DNA of 64,000 bases. Source: CAYUAI01 sp964442745. Lineage in GTDB: Bacteria; Pseudomonadota; Gammaproteobacteria; S012-40. Where the stretch lies: the NCBI GenBank assembly GCA_964442745.1, contig CAYUAI010000002.1:62001-126000 (forward strand), in the 5' to 3' direction. The notes under the pieces are model-generated. The model saw only the letters and a list, made by a program, of their open reading frames with translations. It had not been told where the DNA came from and did no database searches. A program made the translations under genes and the position numbers. Each line of letters opens with the position of its first letter. The stretch's first letter is position 1. Positions 45,246 through 54,843 of the stretch are shown piece by piece.

Positions 45246-47240
45246 CTAGATAACTGATTCAACCGTTTTCACCACATTATCCACAGTGAATCCAAATTCT
45301 TTAAATAAGTCACTAGCTTTCGCTGATTCACCAAAACAATCAATACCAACGACCTTGCCATCGGTGCCAACGTATTTATACCAAGCATCCGTCACGCCCG
45401 CCTCAACAGCCACCCGTGCTGTTACCTTAGCTGGCAAAACAGATGATTTATAGGCGGCATCCTGAGCATCAAAACAGTTAGTCGACGGCATTGATACCAC
45501 CCGAATTTTCTTACCACGCCCGGTCAATTCGGTGGCCGCTTCCATCGCGAGAGCAACTTCAGAACCGGTGGCAATCAAGATGGCATCGGGGGAACCTTGA
45601 CAATCACTCAAGACATATCCTCCACGGGAAATATTTGCCACTTGCTCATCACTGCGCACCTGATGCGCTAAAGCTTGCCGAGAAAATATCAACGAACTGG
45701 GACCGTCTTTACGCTCAACGGCCATCTTCCAGCATACAGCAGACTCAACCGCATCACAGGGACGCCAAACATGCATATTAGGAATCAATCGTAAGGTGGC
45801 TGTTTGCTCTACCGGTTGATGGGTCGGACCATCTTCACCTAAGCCGATGGAGTCATGCGTGTAGACAAAAATGGTGGGCACTTTCATTAGCGCCGCCATG
45901 CGAAGCGCATTCCTTGCGTACTCTGAAAAGATCAAAAATGTCGCACCATAGGGAACAAAACCACCATGCAAGACAATACCATTCATGATGGCAGACATTG
46001 CAAATTCCCGCACCCCATAATAGATATAGTTGGCATCCGATTGTTCTTTACTCAGCCCCTTCACGCCGGACCAAATGGTCAAATTAGAGCCCGCCAAATC
46101 GGCTGATCCACCTATCAATTCAGGCAATAACGGTCCCAATCCATTGAGTGCATTTTGAGAGGCTTTTCGAGTAGCAATGGTTTCTGCTTTCGCATTCACT
46201 GATTGCACAAACGCTGAAGCTTGTTGTTCCCAGTGACTGGGTAGGTCACCCGCTAAACGACGCTTGAATTCCGCCGCCAGTTCTGGATAAGCTTTTTCAT
46301 AGGCAGCAAACCGCTCGTTCCACGCCGATTCCGCCGCCGAGCCTTTTTCTTTACCATCCCAACTCGCGTAAATTACATCAGGTATCACAAAAGGCTCGTG
46401 CGTCCAATTAAGATTTTTACGCGTCGCAGCTACTTCGTCAGCACCCAACGCCGCGCCGTGACACTCTTCTTTACCTGATTTGTTCGGCGAACCAAAACCG
46501 ATGACGGTTTGACAACAAATTAGCGTTGGCCGGTCGGTGACACTTTGTGCCTCTGCCACCGCCGCTTTTATCGCATTAGCATCATGACCATCCACCTTAG
46601 CAATGACATGCCATCCATAGGCATCAAATCGTTTAGGCGTATCATCGGTAAACCAACCTTCGACTTCGCCATCAATAGAAATGCCGTTATCATCATAAAA
46701 GGCGACAAGCTTACCTAGACCCAAAGTACCCGCTAACGAACAAGCTTCATGTGAAATACCTTCCATCATGCAACCATCACCTAAGAAAACATAGGTGTTA
46801 TGATCCACAATTTGGTGACCGGCTTTATTGAATTGACCAGCCAATACTTTCTCAGCAATCGCCATCCCCACCCCGTTAGTGATCCCTTGCCCGAGTGGAC
46901 CGGTGGTTGTTTCAACCCCGGGTGCATAACCGTATTCAGGATGCCCCGGTGTTTTAGAATGCAGCTGTCTAAAATTCTTTAGCTCATTAATGGGTAAATC
47001 GTAACCTGACAAATGCAATAGGGAATAAACCAACATAGAGCCATGCCCATTGGACATAATAAAACGATCTCGATCAGCCCACTTCGGGTTCGCCGGATTA
47101 TGTTTTAGGAAATCATTCCACAAGACTTCAGCAATGTCCGCCATACCCATTGGCGCACCCGGATGTCCTGACTGAGCTTTTTCAACCGCGTCCATACTTA
47201 AAGCGCGAATGGCATTCGCCAGTTCTGTGCGAGACGGCAT
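45246..47240 (-). CDS. tkt: Transketolase
   Basis: 664 residues. A thiamine-diphosphate enzyme transferring two-carbon units in the pentose phosphate and Calvin pathways. ThDP and metal site GDGCMMEGISHEA, the SGHPGAPMG N-terminal histidine region and the THDSIGLGEDGPTHQP segment are present. It is first in the sugar-phosphate block. Confidence 0.97.
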   Translation of the reverse strand: MPSRTELANAIRALSMDAVEKAQSGHPGAPMGMADIAEVLWNDFLKHNPANPKWADRDRFIMSNGHGSMLVYSLLHLSGYDLPINELKNFRQLHSKTPGHPEYGYAPGVETTTGPLGQGITNGVGMAIAEKVLAGQFNKAGHQIVDHNTYVFLGDGCMMEGISHEACSLAGTLGLGKLVAFYDDNGISIDGEVEGWFTDDTPKRFDAYGWHVIAKVDGHDANAIKAAVAEAQSVTDRPTLICCQTVIGFGSPNKSGKEECHGAALGADEVAATRKNLNWTHEPFVIPDVIYASWDGKEKGSAAESAWNERFAAYEKAYPELAAEFKRRLAGDLPSHWEQQASAFVQSVNAKAETIATRKASQNALNGLGPLLPELIGGSADLAGSNLTIWSGVKGLSKEQSDANYIYYGVREFAMSAIMNGIVLHGGFVPYGATFLIFSEYARNALRMAALMKVPTIFVYTHDSIGLGEDGPTHQPVEQTATLRLIPNMHVWRPCDAVESAVCWKMAVERKDGPSSLIFSRQALAHQVRSDEQVANISRGGYVLSDCQGSPDAILIATGSEVALAMEAATELTGRGKKIRVVSMPSTNCFDAQDAAYKSSVLPAKVTARVAVEAGVTDAWYKYVGTDGKVVGIDCFGESAKASDLFKEFGFTVDNVVKTVESVI

Positions 47241-47636
47241 GTAAATCTCCTCTTAAAAAAAATTGATGAAACCTAAAAATCCAAACCTTTATTGATCACT
47301 TAGCAGGCTAATATGAAAATAACCGGGGTCCTCGGGCAACAAGACTAATCAACGAAAATCCTTCCCCAAACCCGTCTAGGATCACTTTATTACATTGATA
47401 TGACTATATCATTCTGTTTTACATTCAATTTATCAAAATCTTTAAAATGTTTATCGAAACCTAAATTGAAAGGGGCATATTGTCGCTCAGGACAGTCCTT
47501 GCTTCAATAGTCAATAAATGACTTGGCAATGAATTCGCGCTGGCCAACGCCCTTTTCTAAAATTATAAAGACTAATGCAAGTGAGACCATGTCACCACAG
47601 ATTAAGAAAAATTATATTGACGTGAGACATCATCTG
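47241..47636. promoter_or_regulatory. Upstream region of tkt
   Basis: 396 bases with no credible gene. The far end is the terminator of the thioredoxin-like gene; the rest should hold the tkt promoter. The phrase ATCGAAACCTAAA occurs here (near 47455) and again between pyk and fba (near 41094). I cannot place the promoter boxes. Confidence 0.4.
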
Positions 47637-47650
47637 TCACGACTCAATAT
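47603..47650 (-). terminator. Terminator of the thioredoxin-like gene
   Basis: On the minus strand ATATTGA(GT)CGTGA, which includes the last codons and stop, pairs with TCACGTCAATAT (47614-47650, two-base bulge, 11-base loop), followed by AATTTTTCTT. It is a classic intrinsic terminator. Confidence 0.75.
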
Positions 47651-48200
47651 CCTTCCATTTGATGGAACAACCCATACTCGGAATTTGTATTTGCGGACCC
47701 TGTCCTGTTGTAGCCACCTGCAACATCGCCTCATACAAGTCTCTGCGTACATCCGCTGGAGCTGCCTCTTTTTTACTCACATCTAATCGTCCGCGATACT
47801 GAAGCTGCAAGTCAGCATTATAACCAAAAAAATCAGGGGTACACACGGCCCCATATTTTTTAGCCACCGCCTGCGTTTCATCCAGCAAATAAGGAAAAGG
47901 ATATTCAAATTGTGCCGCTATTTTTTTCATGTTATCGAATGAGTCTTCCTCATATTCTGATGGATCATTCGACATAATCGCCACCGCATTCATCCCAACG
48001 GCCTGCAGATCAAGAACATCACGTACAATTCGCGACCGAATCGACTTCACATAGGGGCAATGATTACAAATAAACATGACCAGCAGACCTTTCTCTCCCT
48101 GGCATGCCGCCAGATCCCAAGCCTTACCGTCCACTCCGGGCAAAGAAAAATCAATGGCGGGTCGACCAAAATCACAAACAGGCGTTTCTAAACTTACCAT
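47637..48200 (-). CDS. Thioredoxin-family protein (AhpC/TSA-like)
   Basis: 187 residues, cytoplasmic, peroxiredoxin/TlpA-like fold (AIDFSLPGVDGKAWDLAA at the N-terminus). The redox site is CNHCPYV (about 45-51), typical of a conserved thioredoxin-like family of uncertain substrate. It is transcribed away from metK. A role in redox protection is plausible but unproven. Confidence 0.85.
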   Translation of the reverse strand: MVSLETPVCDFGRPAIDFSLPGVDGKAWDLAACQGEKGLLVMFICNHCPYVKSIRSRIVRDVLDLQAVGMNAVAIMSNDPSEYEEDSFDNMKKIAAQFEYPFPYLLDETQAVAKKYGAVCTPDFFGYNADLQLQYRGRLDVSKKEAAPADVRRDLYEAMLQVATTGQGPQIQIPSMGCSIKWKDIES

Positions 48201-48548
48201 GCTTACCTTTCCTTAAACACGTTATCATTAAATAATGATGACTCAACCCTCTGTATACTCAACGTAAATTAATGGGTAATCATCAACTGTAATCAACAAG
48301 TTCCTGCCATTCTACGCCAGCATCTGAAGATTTGCACTTGTGCATTACTCAATGGCTAGCTCCCATCAACGCCTCAGCAAACGGTTTAGTTTGCCTAGTA
48401 AACTAAATCGTTTGCTGACACACAGAGTCACTGATGTCGCAAAATAGGCTGTATTAACGAAGATAATTATGCGTTATCATAGCCAGCCCATTACTTAAAG
48501 CGCAAATAAAGCTTAGTGAAGCTTATGTATTTATCAACGAGGAATAAC
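48201..48548. promoter_or_regulatory. Divergent region between the thioredoxin-like gene and metK
   Basis: About 350 bases carrying both promoters and one long hairpin (48374-48418). I looked for S-adenosylmethionine riboswitch consensus sequences and recognised none. No gene is seen. Confidence 0.45.
48374..48418. promoter_or_regulatory. Long hairpin in the metK leader
   Basis: Nineteen-base arms (48374-48392 and 48400-48418) pair fully with one G-U wobble around a seven-base loop; the left arm begins TCAGCAAACGG. No T-run follows on either strand, so it is not an intrinsic terminator. It lies 130 bases before the metK start. It could be an operator for a dimeric regulator, an RNA element, or a repeat. 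Confidence 0.6.
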
Positions 48549-49709
48549 ATGGGTAAGAACTTTATATTTACGTCAGAATCGGTCTCAGAAGGACACCCAG
48601 ACAAGGTGGCCGATCAAATTTCAGACGCCATATTGGATGCAATTTTAACCGAAGATGCGGCCGCCCGAGTCGCTTGTGAGACCTTAGTCAACACCGGGAT
48701 GGTCATTCTTTCCGGAGAAATTACCACCACTGCCTGGGTGGATCTACAAGAAGTTGTCAGAAACACCGTTAAAGATATCGGCTATGATAACTCGGAAATG
48801 GGATTTGACTGGGCCTCTTGCGCGGTACTCACATCCATTGACAAACAATCACCGGATATCGCGGTTGGCGTTGATGACAGTAGCGATCACGAACAGGGCG
48901 CAGGCGATCAAGGTCTGATGTTTGGTTATGCCTCCAACGAAACAGATGTGCTCATGCCAGCCCCCATTACCTACGCACATCGTTTAGTTAAACGCCAAGC
49001 CCACGCACGCAAATCGAATATTTTACCCTGGCTACGACCCGATGCCAAAAGCCAAGTCAGCTTTGTCTATGAAAATAGTCAACCGGTGGGTATTGATGCC
49101 GTGGTGCTTTCCACTCAACATTCACCTGAGATTTCTCACAAAGATCTGACAGAAGCCGTGATGGAGGAAATCATAAAGCCGGTACTACCTGCCGAATGGT
49201 TAACCAGTAAAACACGCTATTTTATCAACCCGACCGGTCGTTTTGTGATTGGAGGTCCGGTTGGCGACTGTGGATTGACCGGACGAAAAATCATCGTTGA
49301 TACCTATGGCGGTATGGCTCGCCACGGGGGCGGCGCCTTCTCCGGAAAAGACCCATCCAAAGTGGATCGCTCTGCCGCTTATGCAGGCCGCTATGTGGCT
49401 AAAAATATTGTCGCCGCCGGCTTAGCTGATCGTTGCGAAATTCAAGTATCCTACGCGATCGGAGTGGCTGAACCCACCTCAATTAGCATTGAGACATTTG
49501 GCACGGCTAAAATCGAAGAAAACCGCATTTCAGCACTTGTCAGAGAACATTTTGATTTACGGCCCAAAGGGATTATCACCCAATTAGACCTGCTTCGTCC
49601 GATTTACCACAAAACCGCCGCCTATGGCCACTTCGGCCGTGAAGAGCCAGAATTTAGCTGGGAAAAAACCGACAAAGCAAATATCCTGCGAGACGCTGCT
49701 AGCCTATAA
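48549..49709 (+). CDS. metK: S-adenosylmethionine synthase
   Basis: About 386 residues from the ATG at 48549, chosen for its CGAGGA ribosome site and the normal N-terminus MGKNFIFTSESVSEGHPDKV; an upstream in-frame ATG adds 11 residues. It makes SAM from methionine and ATP. ATP-binding GHPDKVADQISD, the GAGDQGLMFGYA motif and GGGAFSGKDPSKVDRSAAY are present. With ahcY and metF downstream it forms an activated-methyl-cycle cluster. Confidence 0.97.
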   Translation: MGKNFIFTSESVSEGHPDKVADQISDAILDAILTEDAAARVACETLVNTGMVILSGEITTTAWVDLQEVVRNTVKDIGYDNSEMGFDWASCAVLTSIDKQSPDIAVGVDDSSDHEQGAGDQGLMFGYASNETDVLMPAPITYAHRLVKRQAHARKSNILPWLRPDAKSQVSFVYENSQPVGIDAVVLSTQHSPEISHKDLTEAVMEEIIKPVLPAEWLTSKTRYFINPTGRFVIGGPVGDCGLTGRKIIVDTYGGMARHGGGAFSGKDPSKVDRSAAYAGRYVAKNIVAAGLADRCEIQVSYAIGVAEPTSISIETFGTAKIEENRISALVREHFDLRPKGIITQLDLLRPIYHKTAAYGHFGREEPEFSWEKTDKANILRDAASL

Positions 49710-49977
49710 ACTAACGAAACCTCGACAAACTCACTCAGCAAGCTGTTTGGTTAAAAATAAACCGACTAAAACCCCAGCGAAATGACCGCTTCTTCTGATC
49801 CTTTTCAGCAAATAGCAACGCTATTTTTCTCAAACGATGGAAAGAAGTCGTCTTACCATAATACTTTTCGCTCAATATTTTTCGGCCAAACAACTTCTCA
49901 TTGATTGAATCATCGATTAAGCTGCGGTCTTCCCCGTAGCACATCTATTACTATTGAGACCACAAGGAGCCTATATT

Positions 49978-51291
49978 ATGAGCACACACGCTGTTAGTAA
50001 CATTGAGCCTGACTATAAAGTCGCCGACATCAACTTGGCGGACTGGGGCCGCAAAGAAGTCGCCATTGCCGAATCTGAAATGCCTGGGTTAATGGCATTA
50101 CGTGAAGAATATCAAGGCCAATTCCCACTGAAAGGCGCTCGCATTGCTGGCTGCCTCCACATGACCATTCAAACCGCCGTATTAATCGAAACCTTGATCG
50201 AACTCGGCGCTGAACTGCGGTGGTCTTCTTGCAACATTTTTTCCACTCAAGACCAAGCGGCGGCGGCGATCGCCGCGAAAAACATCCCGGTATTTGCCTG
50301 GAAAGGAGAAACCGAGCAAGAAGCTGAATGGTGCATTGAACAAACCATTATCGGTCCCAACGGCTGGCGCCCCAATATGATCTTGGATGATGGTGGCGAT
50401 TTAACCACAATGATGCACGATAAATTCCCAGAGCTGCTCAAAGATGTTCGCGGACTCTCGGAAGAAACCACCACCGGCGTTCACCGCCTTTATGAAATGA
50501 TGAAAGAAGGCGCACTTAAAGTCCCGGCCATTAACGTCAATGACTCGGTCACTAAATCCAAGTTTGATAATTTGTACGGCTGCCGAGAATCCCTGCTGGA
50601 CGGCATTAAGCGAGCCACCGATGTCATGATTGCCGGAAAAATTGCCGTTGTACTCGGTTATGGTGACGTGGGCAAAGGCTGTGCACAAGCCTTTAGAGGC
50701 ATGGGCGCAACGGTATGGGTCACAGAAATTGACCCGATTTGCGCCTTACAAGCCGCCATGGAAGGTTACCGAGTCGTCAACATGGACGAAGCCGCCGCCG
50801 CTGGCAATATTTTTGTCACCACCACCGGCAATGTTAACGTCATCACTCATGGCCACATGCTCAGCATGCAAAATGAATCCATTGTCTGTAATATTGGACA
50901 CTTTGATTCTGAAATTGATATCGCGTCATTACGTCAATACACCTGGGACAATATTAAACCTCAGGTGGATCACGTGGTATTTCCCGATGGCAAAAAAATC
51001 ATCATCCTCGCCGAAGGCCGCTTAGTAAATCTAGGATGCGCCACTGGCCACCCAAGCTTTGTCATGTCAGCCTCCTTCACCAACCAGGTGATGGCGCAAA
51101 TTGAATTATGGCAAAACCATGAAAATTATCAAAATGAAGTCTACGTATTACCTAAAAAACTGGATGAAAAAGTCGCCCTTTTGCATTTAAATAAAATTGG
51201 TGCTCAATTAACCCAACTCACGCCAGAGCAAGCCCAATATTTAGGATTAGACGTCGCAGGCCCTTACAAACCCGAACATTATCGGTACTAG
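49978..51291 (+). CDS. ahcY: Adenosylhomocysteinase
   Basis: About 437 residues from the ATG at 49978, preceded by CAAGGAG. It hydrolyses S-adenosylhomocysteine to homocysteine and adenosine, relieving product inhibition of methyltransferases. NAD-binding VVLGYGDVGKGCAQA, catalytic DDGGDLTT and the C-terminal YKPEHYRY are present. The 268-base gap after metK holds no gene I support, and I do not see the SAH riboswitch consensus there. Confidence 0.97.
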   Translation: MSTHAVSNIEPDYKVADINLADWGRKEVAIAESEMPGLMALREEYQGQFPLKGARIAGCLHMTIQTAVLIETLIELGAELRWSSCNIFSTQDQAAAAIAAKNIPVFAWKGETEQEAEWCIEQTIIGPNGWRPNMILDDGGDLTTMMHDKFPELLKDVRGLSEETTTGVHRLYEMMKEGALKVPAINVNDSVTKSKFDNLYGCRESLLDGIKRATDVMIAGKIAVVLGYGDVGKGCAQAFRGMGATVWVTEIDPICALQAAMEGYRVVNMDEAAAAGNIFVTTTGNVNVITHGHMLSMQNESIVCNIGHFDSEIDIASLRQYTWDNIKPQVDHVVFPDGKKIIILAEGRLVNLGCATGHPSFVMSASFTNQVMAQIELWQNHENYQNEVYVLPKKLDEKVALLHLNKIGAQLTQLTPEQAQYLGLDVAGPYKPEHYRY

Positions 51292-51310
51292 CCCATAAAT
51301 TATACACAAT

Positions 51311-51382
51311 AGCCTCAAGGGAGTTTTTTGGTTTTACCATGGGCAAGCATTACCCATAGAACCCAAGACACCTCATGAGGCT
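51311..51382 (+). promoter_or_regulatory. Nested stem structure between ahcY and metF
   Basis: Starting 20 bases after the ahcY stop, AGCCTCA (51311-51317) pairs with TGAGGCT (51376-51382). Within it GGTT/AACC (51330/51360) and ATGGG/CCCAT (51339/51353) pair in order. The stems are short. It may be part of the metF leader or the ahcY 3' end. Confidence 0.35.
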
Positions 51383-51392
51383 GGATATAAAA

Positions 51393-51430
51393 TAGAGAAA
51401 TGTTGCCGTTCCCAACGCAACATTTCTCTA
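51393..51430. repeat. Long hairpin upstream of metF
   Basis: A perfect 14-base stem (51393-51406 with 51417-51430, left arm TAGAGAAATGTTGC) continues three more pairs after one bulged C to a CCC loop. No T-run follows, so a simple terminator is unlikely. It lies about 85 bases before metF. Confidence 0.6.
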
Positions 51431-51513
51431 TCCGCAGCAAAACATGAAATCAGCACCCGGCGCAACAAGTAAACATCAAACAACGCCAACATTGATAATG
51501 AGGTCGCTAACTC

Positions 51514-52353
51514 GTGGATAACTCAAGACAAAAAGCACATAGCTTCGAATTTTTTCCTCCCAAAACACCGGAGGGTGTTGAAAAATTAAGGCAAACCCGT
51601 GAACAACTCTCCGCATTGCACCCTCGCTACATTTCCGTCACATTTGGTGCTGGTGGCAGCACTCAACAAGGCACCCTGAATACCATCACAGAAATACAAA
51701 ATGCCGGCATCCCTGCCGCCCCTCATATGTCCTGTATTAGCTCAAGCCGAGAAGAGATCTATCAGCGACTAAAAACCTATCAAGAAATTGGCATAAAGCG
51801 TATCGTCGCACTCCGAGGTGACATGCCCTCTGGCACCAAAGATCTTGGTGAATTGCGTTACGCCAACGAATTAGTCGCATTTATCAGGGAAAAAACGGGA
51901 GATTATTTTCATCTAGAAGTCGCCGCCTACCCCGAAGTACATCCGCAAGCTCGGGATGCGGAAAGCGATCTGCAGCATTTTAAATTAAAAGTCGAGGCAG
52001 GAGCAAACAGTGCGATTACCCAATATTTTTACAATCCTGATGCTTATTTTAACTTCATTGAGCGCTGCCATAAAGCCGCCATAAACACCCCCATTATCCC
52101 CGGCATTATGCCCATGACCAATTACAAAATGCTTGCCCGCTTTTCTGATAACTGTGGCGCAGAAATCCCTCGCTGGATTCGAAAACAATTGGAGGGATAT
52201 GGTGACGACCTGGAATCCATCCGAAAATTTGGTATCAATGTAACAACAGATTTATGCAGAAAATTATTGGAGTTTGGCGTACCTGGATTGCATTTCTATA
52301 CAATGAACCAGGCTGGACCTACCCTGGAAATATGGGATAATCTTAACTTGTAG
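51514..52353 (+). CDS. metF: 5,10-methylenetetrahydrofolate reductase
   Basis: 279 residues from a GTG with GAGG ten bases upstream. A flavoprotein that makes 5-methyl-THF for methionine synthesis. The N-terminal SFEFFPPKTPEGVEKL, ISVTFGAGGSTQQ, ALRGDMPSG and GVPGLHFYTMN segments are family marks. It completes the metK-ahcY-metF cluster. Confidence 0.96.
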   Translation: MDNSRQKAHSFEFFPPKTPEGVEKLRQTREQLSALHPRYISVTFGAGGSTQQGTLNTITEIQNAGIPAAPHMSCISSSREEIYQRLKTYQEIGIKRIVALRGDMPSGTKDLGELRYANELVAFIREKTGDYFHLEVAAYPEVHPQARDAESDLQHFKLKVEAGANSAITQYFYNPDAYFNFIERCHKAAINTPIIPGIMPMTNYKMLARFSDNCGAEIPRWIRKQLEGYGDDLESIRKFGINVTTDLCRKLLEFGVPGLHFYTMNQAGPTLEIWDNLNL

Positions 52354-52410
52354 TGAATATGTTAAACGGACAGACAATGATGAATTAACGCGAACAAAAC
52401 CCGCTTAGTC

Positions 52411-52441
52411 ACAAAATAAGAGCAAGCCAACCAGCTTGCTC
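52411..52441. terminator. Terminator between metF and the Lcl-domain genes
   Basis: Perfect eight-base arms GAGCAAGC/GCTTGCTC (52420-52427 and 52434-52441) around a six-base loop. On the minus strand TTATTTTG follows directly, so it should stop the Lcl operon; on the plus strand a T-run comes later. Confidence 0.7.
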
Positions 52442-52453
52442 ATCCAACGCTTT

Positions 52454-53041
52454 TTACTCGCTCGGCGTAATATCCCGCACTAAACGGACAAATGGCTCTC
52501 TTCTTAGCAGCGGTACCGTTCCCTCAGTGCCATTGTTGAAATTCACCACCCAAATTTCATTGCCACTGGCTGGTGTACTGGTCCAAAACTGACCCATATT
52601 GCCCCCTGGAAAAAGTTCCTCATTCATCGCAGGATTGATACAACGACGCTCTACGATTGAAGACAACTCTTTAATATTAGGCAACCGCCATCCTGAATAT
52701 AACTGCATCGGCTCATCTAAGCTAACCGCATTAATATTCAAGGCTTCTTTCCAAGTAAACAGGTTGAAGCTTGTTAGATTCCCACAGCGATTAATCCCAG
52801 CCTCCCAATCCACCTTAAAATAATCAATACCCTCCACTCGCTCAAGCTTAAGCGGACATCTCGTCCACATCAAATGAGTGCCGCGATCAGTAATGACAGG
52901 GGCATCATCGTGTATCACAAATCGCTCCGTCGGTGTCGTCTGAGCAATAGGCGCTTCGATATTTTCGCAGACACCCGCCAACACGGGAGACATGGTGACA
53001 ACACTAATGCAACAGGCAATTATTATTTTATTTTTTAGCAT
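52454..53041 (-). CDS. Secreted Lcl-domain (DUF1566) protein
   Basis: 195 residues with a signal peptide (1-22, ending VLAG). The rest is one Lcl C-terminal domain (DUF1566): VITDRGTHLMWTRCPLKL, TFTWKEAL-like SFNLFTWKEALNINA, GWRLPNIKELSSIVE, FWTSTPA and the end FVRLVRD. The domain is related to C-type-lectin-like folds and found in surface proteins; the ligand is unknown. It is eight bases downstream of the Calx-beta protein that has the same domain. Confidence 0.83.
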   Translation of the reverse strand: MLKNKIIIACCISVVTMSPVLAGVCENIEAPIAQTTPTERFVIHDDAPVITDRGTHLMWTRCPLKLERVEGIDYFKVDWEAGINRCGNLTSFNLFTWKEALNINAVSLDEPMQLYSGWRLPNIKELSSIVERRCINPAMNEELFPGGNMGQFWTSTPASGNEIWVVNFNNGTEGTVPLLRREPFVRLVRDITPSE

Positions 53042-53049
53042 ATTTCAAC

Positions 53050-54843
53050 TCACTCCGCCGATCCAGTCAGTGTATCATTAACCAGGCGTGCGGCCGCTTT
53101 TTTTGATGCATTTTTCGCAGCTTCCCCCAATGAAGGTTGACTTAAATATTTCATAGTGAGTGCTTTTTTAGGATCCGCCGCCGAGGGTGTAGAAGACCAA
53201 ATACTCAGCCCTTGTGTCTCATTCTTAAAAAATCGCGTATCATAGGCGAATTTGCCCATCCCTGTCGTGCTATGTCGACCATAATCCCCAATACTTCTTA
53301 AGTCCTCAATGGTTGGCATTCGCCAACCCGCCATCCCGCACAAATTAAGCATATTAATCTCCGCGGTATAATACAGAATATTGCATGTCTCACTTATCAG
53401 CATGCAATCTTCACTGCCTCGTTCACCGATGTCACCGCCATTAATCGTTGAATCAGGCTCATACCAATAAAAGTACTTGCCAGCCGCCTGTAGCCCCGCA
53501 TTGCCCTTTTCTTTTATTTCCCATACCAGCTGAGTCATATTATCTTTAACGCAACGTACTTTGTAGGTCAAATCCAGCGGATTACCCTGCTCATCCAGCT
53601 CAACCTCATTACCTTCCATATCTAATGGATGACCCAGTTCATTTACTGTGACCTCATTACCCTCCATGTTCAATGCGGTAAAATCAAAACCAAATTTGCC
53701 GCTCCCTACTTTTAGCAAGCCCCCCTCTTGTTGACTTAGAGCATCTCTCCCAACATCAGCATCTTGCAAAGGAAACTCCACCGCCGGTTTATTATTAACA
53801 ACAATACGCCCCGAGTCATCAGCAAAACCACTGGCTCCGGTATCATTCAGCGATCGAAAAGTTGTAATATCGACTTGATCGTTACTCGCAATTTTCATTA
53901 CCACATCACGATAATCCAACCCGACCACCGCATGCGCATTTTCTGAGATTAAAATAACCTGAATGGTTTCTTCATTTTCTTTTCTGCCATCATCAATCAC
54001 GCGGACGACAAACTCTCGCTCCAATTGGCCCGCCGGGATAGAAAATTCACTACCGACTGAAACTCGATTACTGCCTAAATCAGCCGCATCATATTTATGA
54101 TCAAAGAGGATAAAGTCACCCCGAAAAGTCGCAATATCCACTGCATTAGGGCTACCATAGGCAAATTTCAACAATGCATCCACATCACTTTTTTCAGACA
54201 GTTTTACCGCAAAACGACGGACGGGCTGTTCAGACTCATTCAGTGTATTGATTCCATCATCCAGCATCATAATCGTCGCTTGAGGGGCGGAATCATCATT
54301 TACAATCGTGCCTAAACCACCCCGGAGCACAATCTCTGGCCCGTTTGAGTTAGACAATGTCACTGCAAAATTTTCATCCATTTCGTACAACTCATCACCG
54401 ATCACATCGACAATAATCGTTTTTGCTGTCTCTTGTGAATTGAAGGTAAGCGTGCCTTTCACCAACGCTGCCACATCACTATCACCCACCAGGTTAATTT
54501 CAGCCGGATCAATATCCACCACTACCCCCTTTTCCTCGGACTCGCGGATGATCTGCTCCACTTGCGCCATGGAACGGATGAATTCATAATCCACAGTAAC
54601 GACGCCATCCTGCGCGGGACTCAATCTTACCGTAAATGACGCGGGTTTAATCTCCCCAGCCCCCCCCTCTGGAACACTCACCGATTCAATCCACAGACCT
54701 TGCTCTCCTGATGGCGACGCGCCAGGGTCTTTTGCGCAGGCTAATAGCATGACACAATAGAAAACCATAAAAAAAATACGACAAACTGTCGAAAAAGATG
54801 TTACATTCGATGCTGCGAGCCTTTTTATCAACACACTGCCCAC
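53050..54843 (-). CDS. Calx-beta and Lcl-domain lipoprotein
   Basis: 597 residues from a GTG. The signal sequence ends with a lipobox at C36 (VMLLAC). Two Calx-beta-like domains follow (about 48-185 and 190-325, with MDENFAVTLSNSNG and ENEETIQVILIS acidic calcium-site segments). Near residues 395-430 a 16-residue unit (MEGNEV..xE.G.PLD) is present twice in tandem. The C-terminal part (about 430-590) is an Lcl/DUF1566 domain (NMTQLVWEIKEKG, GWRMPTIEDLRSIG, IWSSTPSA). It is probably a surface adhesion or calcium-binding protein. The start is uncertain. Confidence 0.8.
   Translation of the reverse strand: MGSVLIKRLAASNVTSFSTVCRIFFMVFYCVMLLACAKDPGASPSGEQGLWIESVSVPEGGAGEIKPASFTVRLSPAQDGVVTVDYEFIRSMAQVEQIIRESEEKGVVVDIDPAEINLVGDSDVAALVKGTLTFNSQETAKTIIVDVIGDELYEMDENFAVTLSNSNGPEIVLRGGLGTIVNDDSAPQATIMMLDDGINTLNESEQPVRRFAVKLSEKSDVDALLKFAYGSPNAVDIATFRGDFILFDHKYDAADLGSNRVSVGSEFSIPAGQLEREFVVRVIDDGRKENEETIQVILISENAHAVVGLDYRDVVMKIASNDQVDITTFRSLNDTGASGFADDSGRIVVNNKPAVEFPLQDADVGRDALSQQEGGLLKVGSGKFGFDFTALNMEGNEVTVNELGHPLDMEGNEVELDEQGNPLDLTYKVRCVKDNMTQLVWEIKEKGNAGLQAAGKYFYWYEPDSTINGGDIGERGSEDCMLISETCNILYYTAEINMLNLCGMAGWRMPTIEDLRSIGDYGRHSTTGMGKFAYDTRFFKNETQGLSIWSSTPSAADPKKALTMKYLSQPSLGEAAKNASKKAAARLVNDTLTGSAE

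Noticed and set aside
49735..49944. A 69-codon minus-strand frame between metK and ahcY
   Set aside because: No ribosome site, no recognised family, and it lies in the ahcY promoter and leader region; most likely chance.
48201..49977. SAM or SAH riboswitch upstream of metK or ahcY
   Set aside because: I compared by eye with the consensus patterns I know and found none; only a plain hairpin is present.
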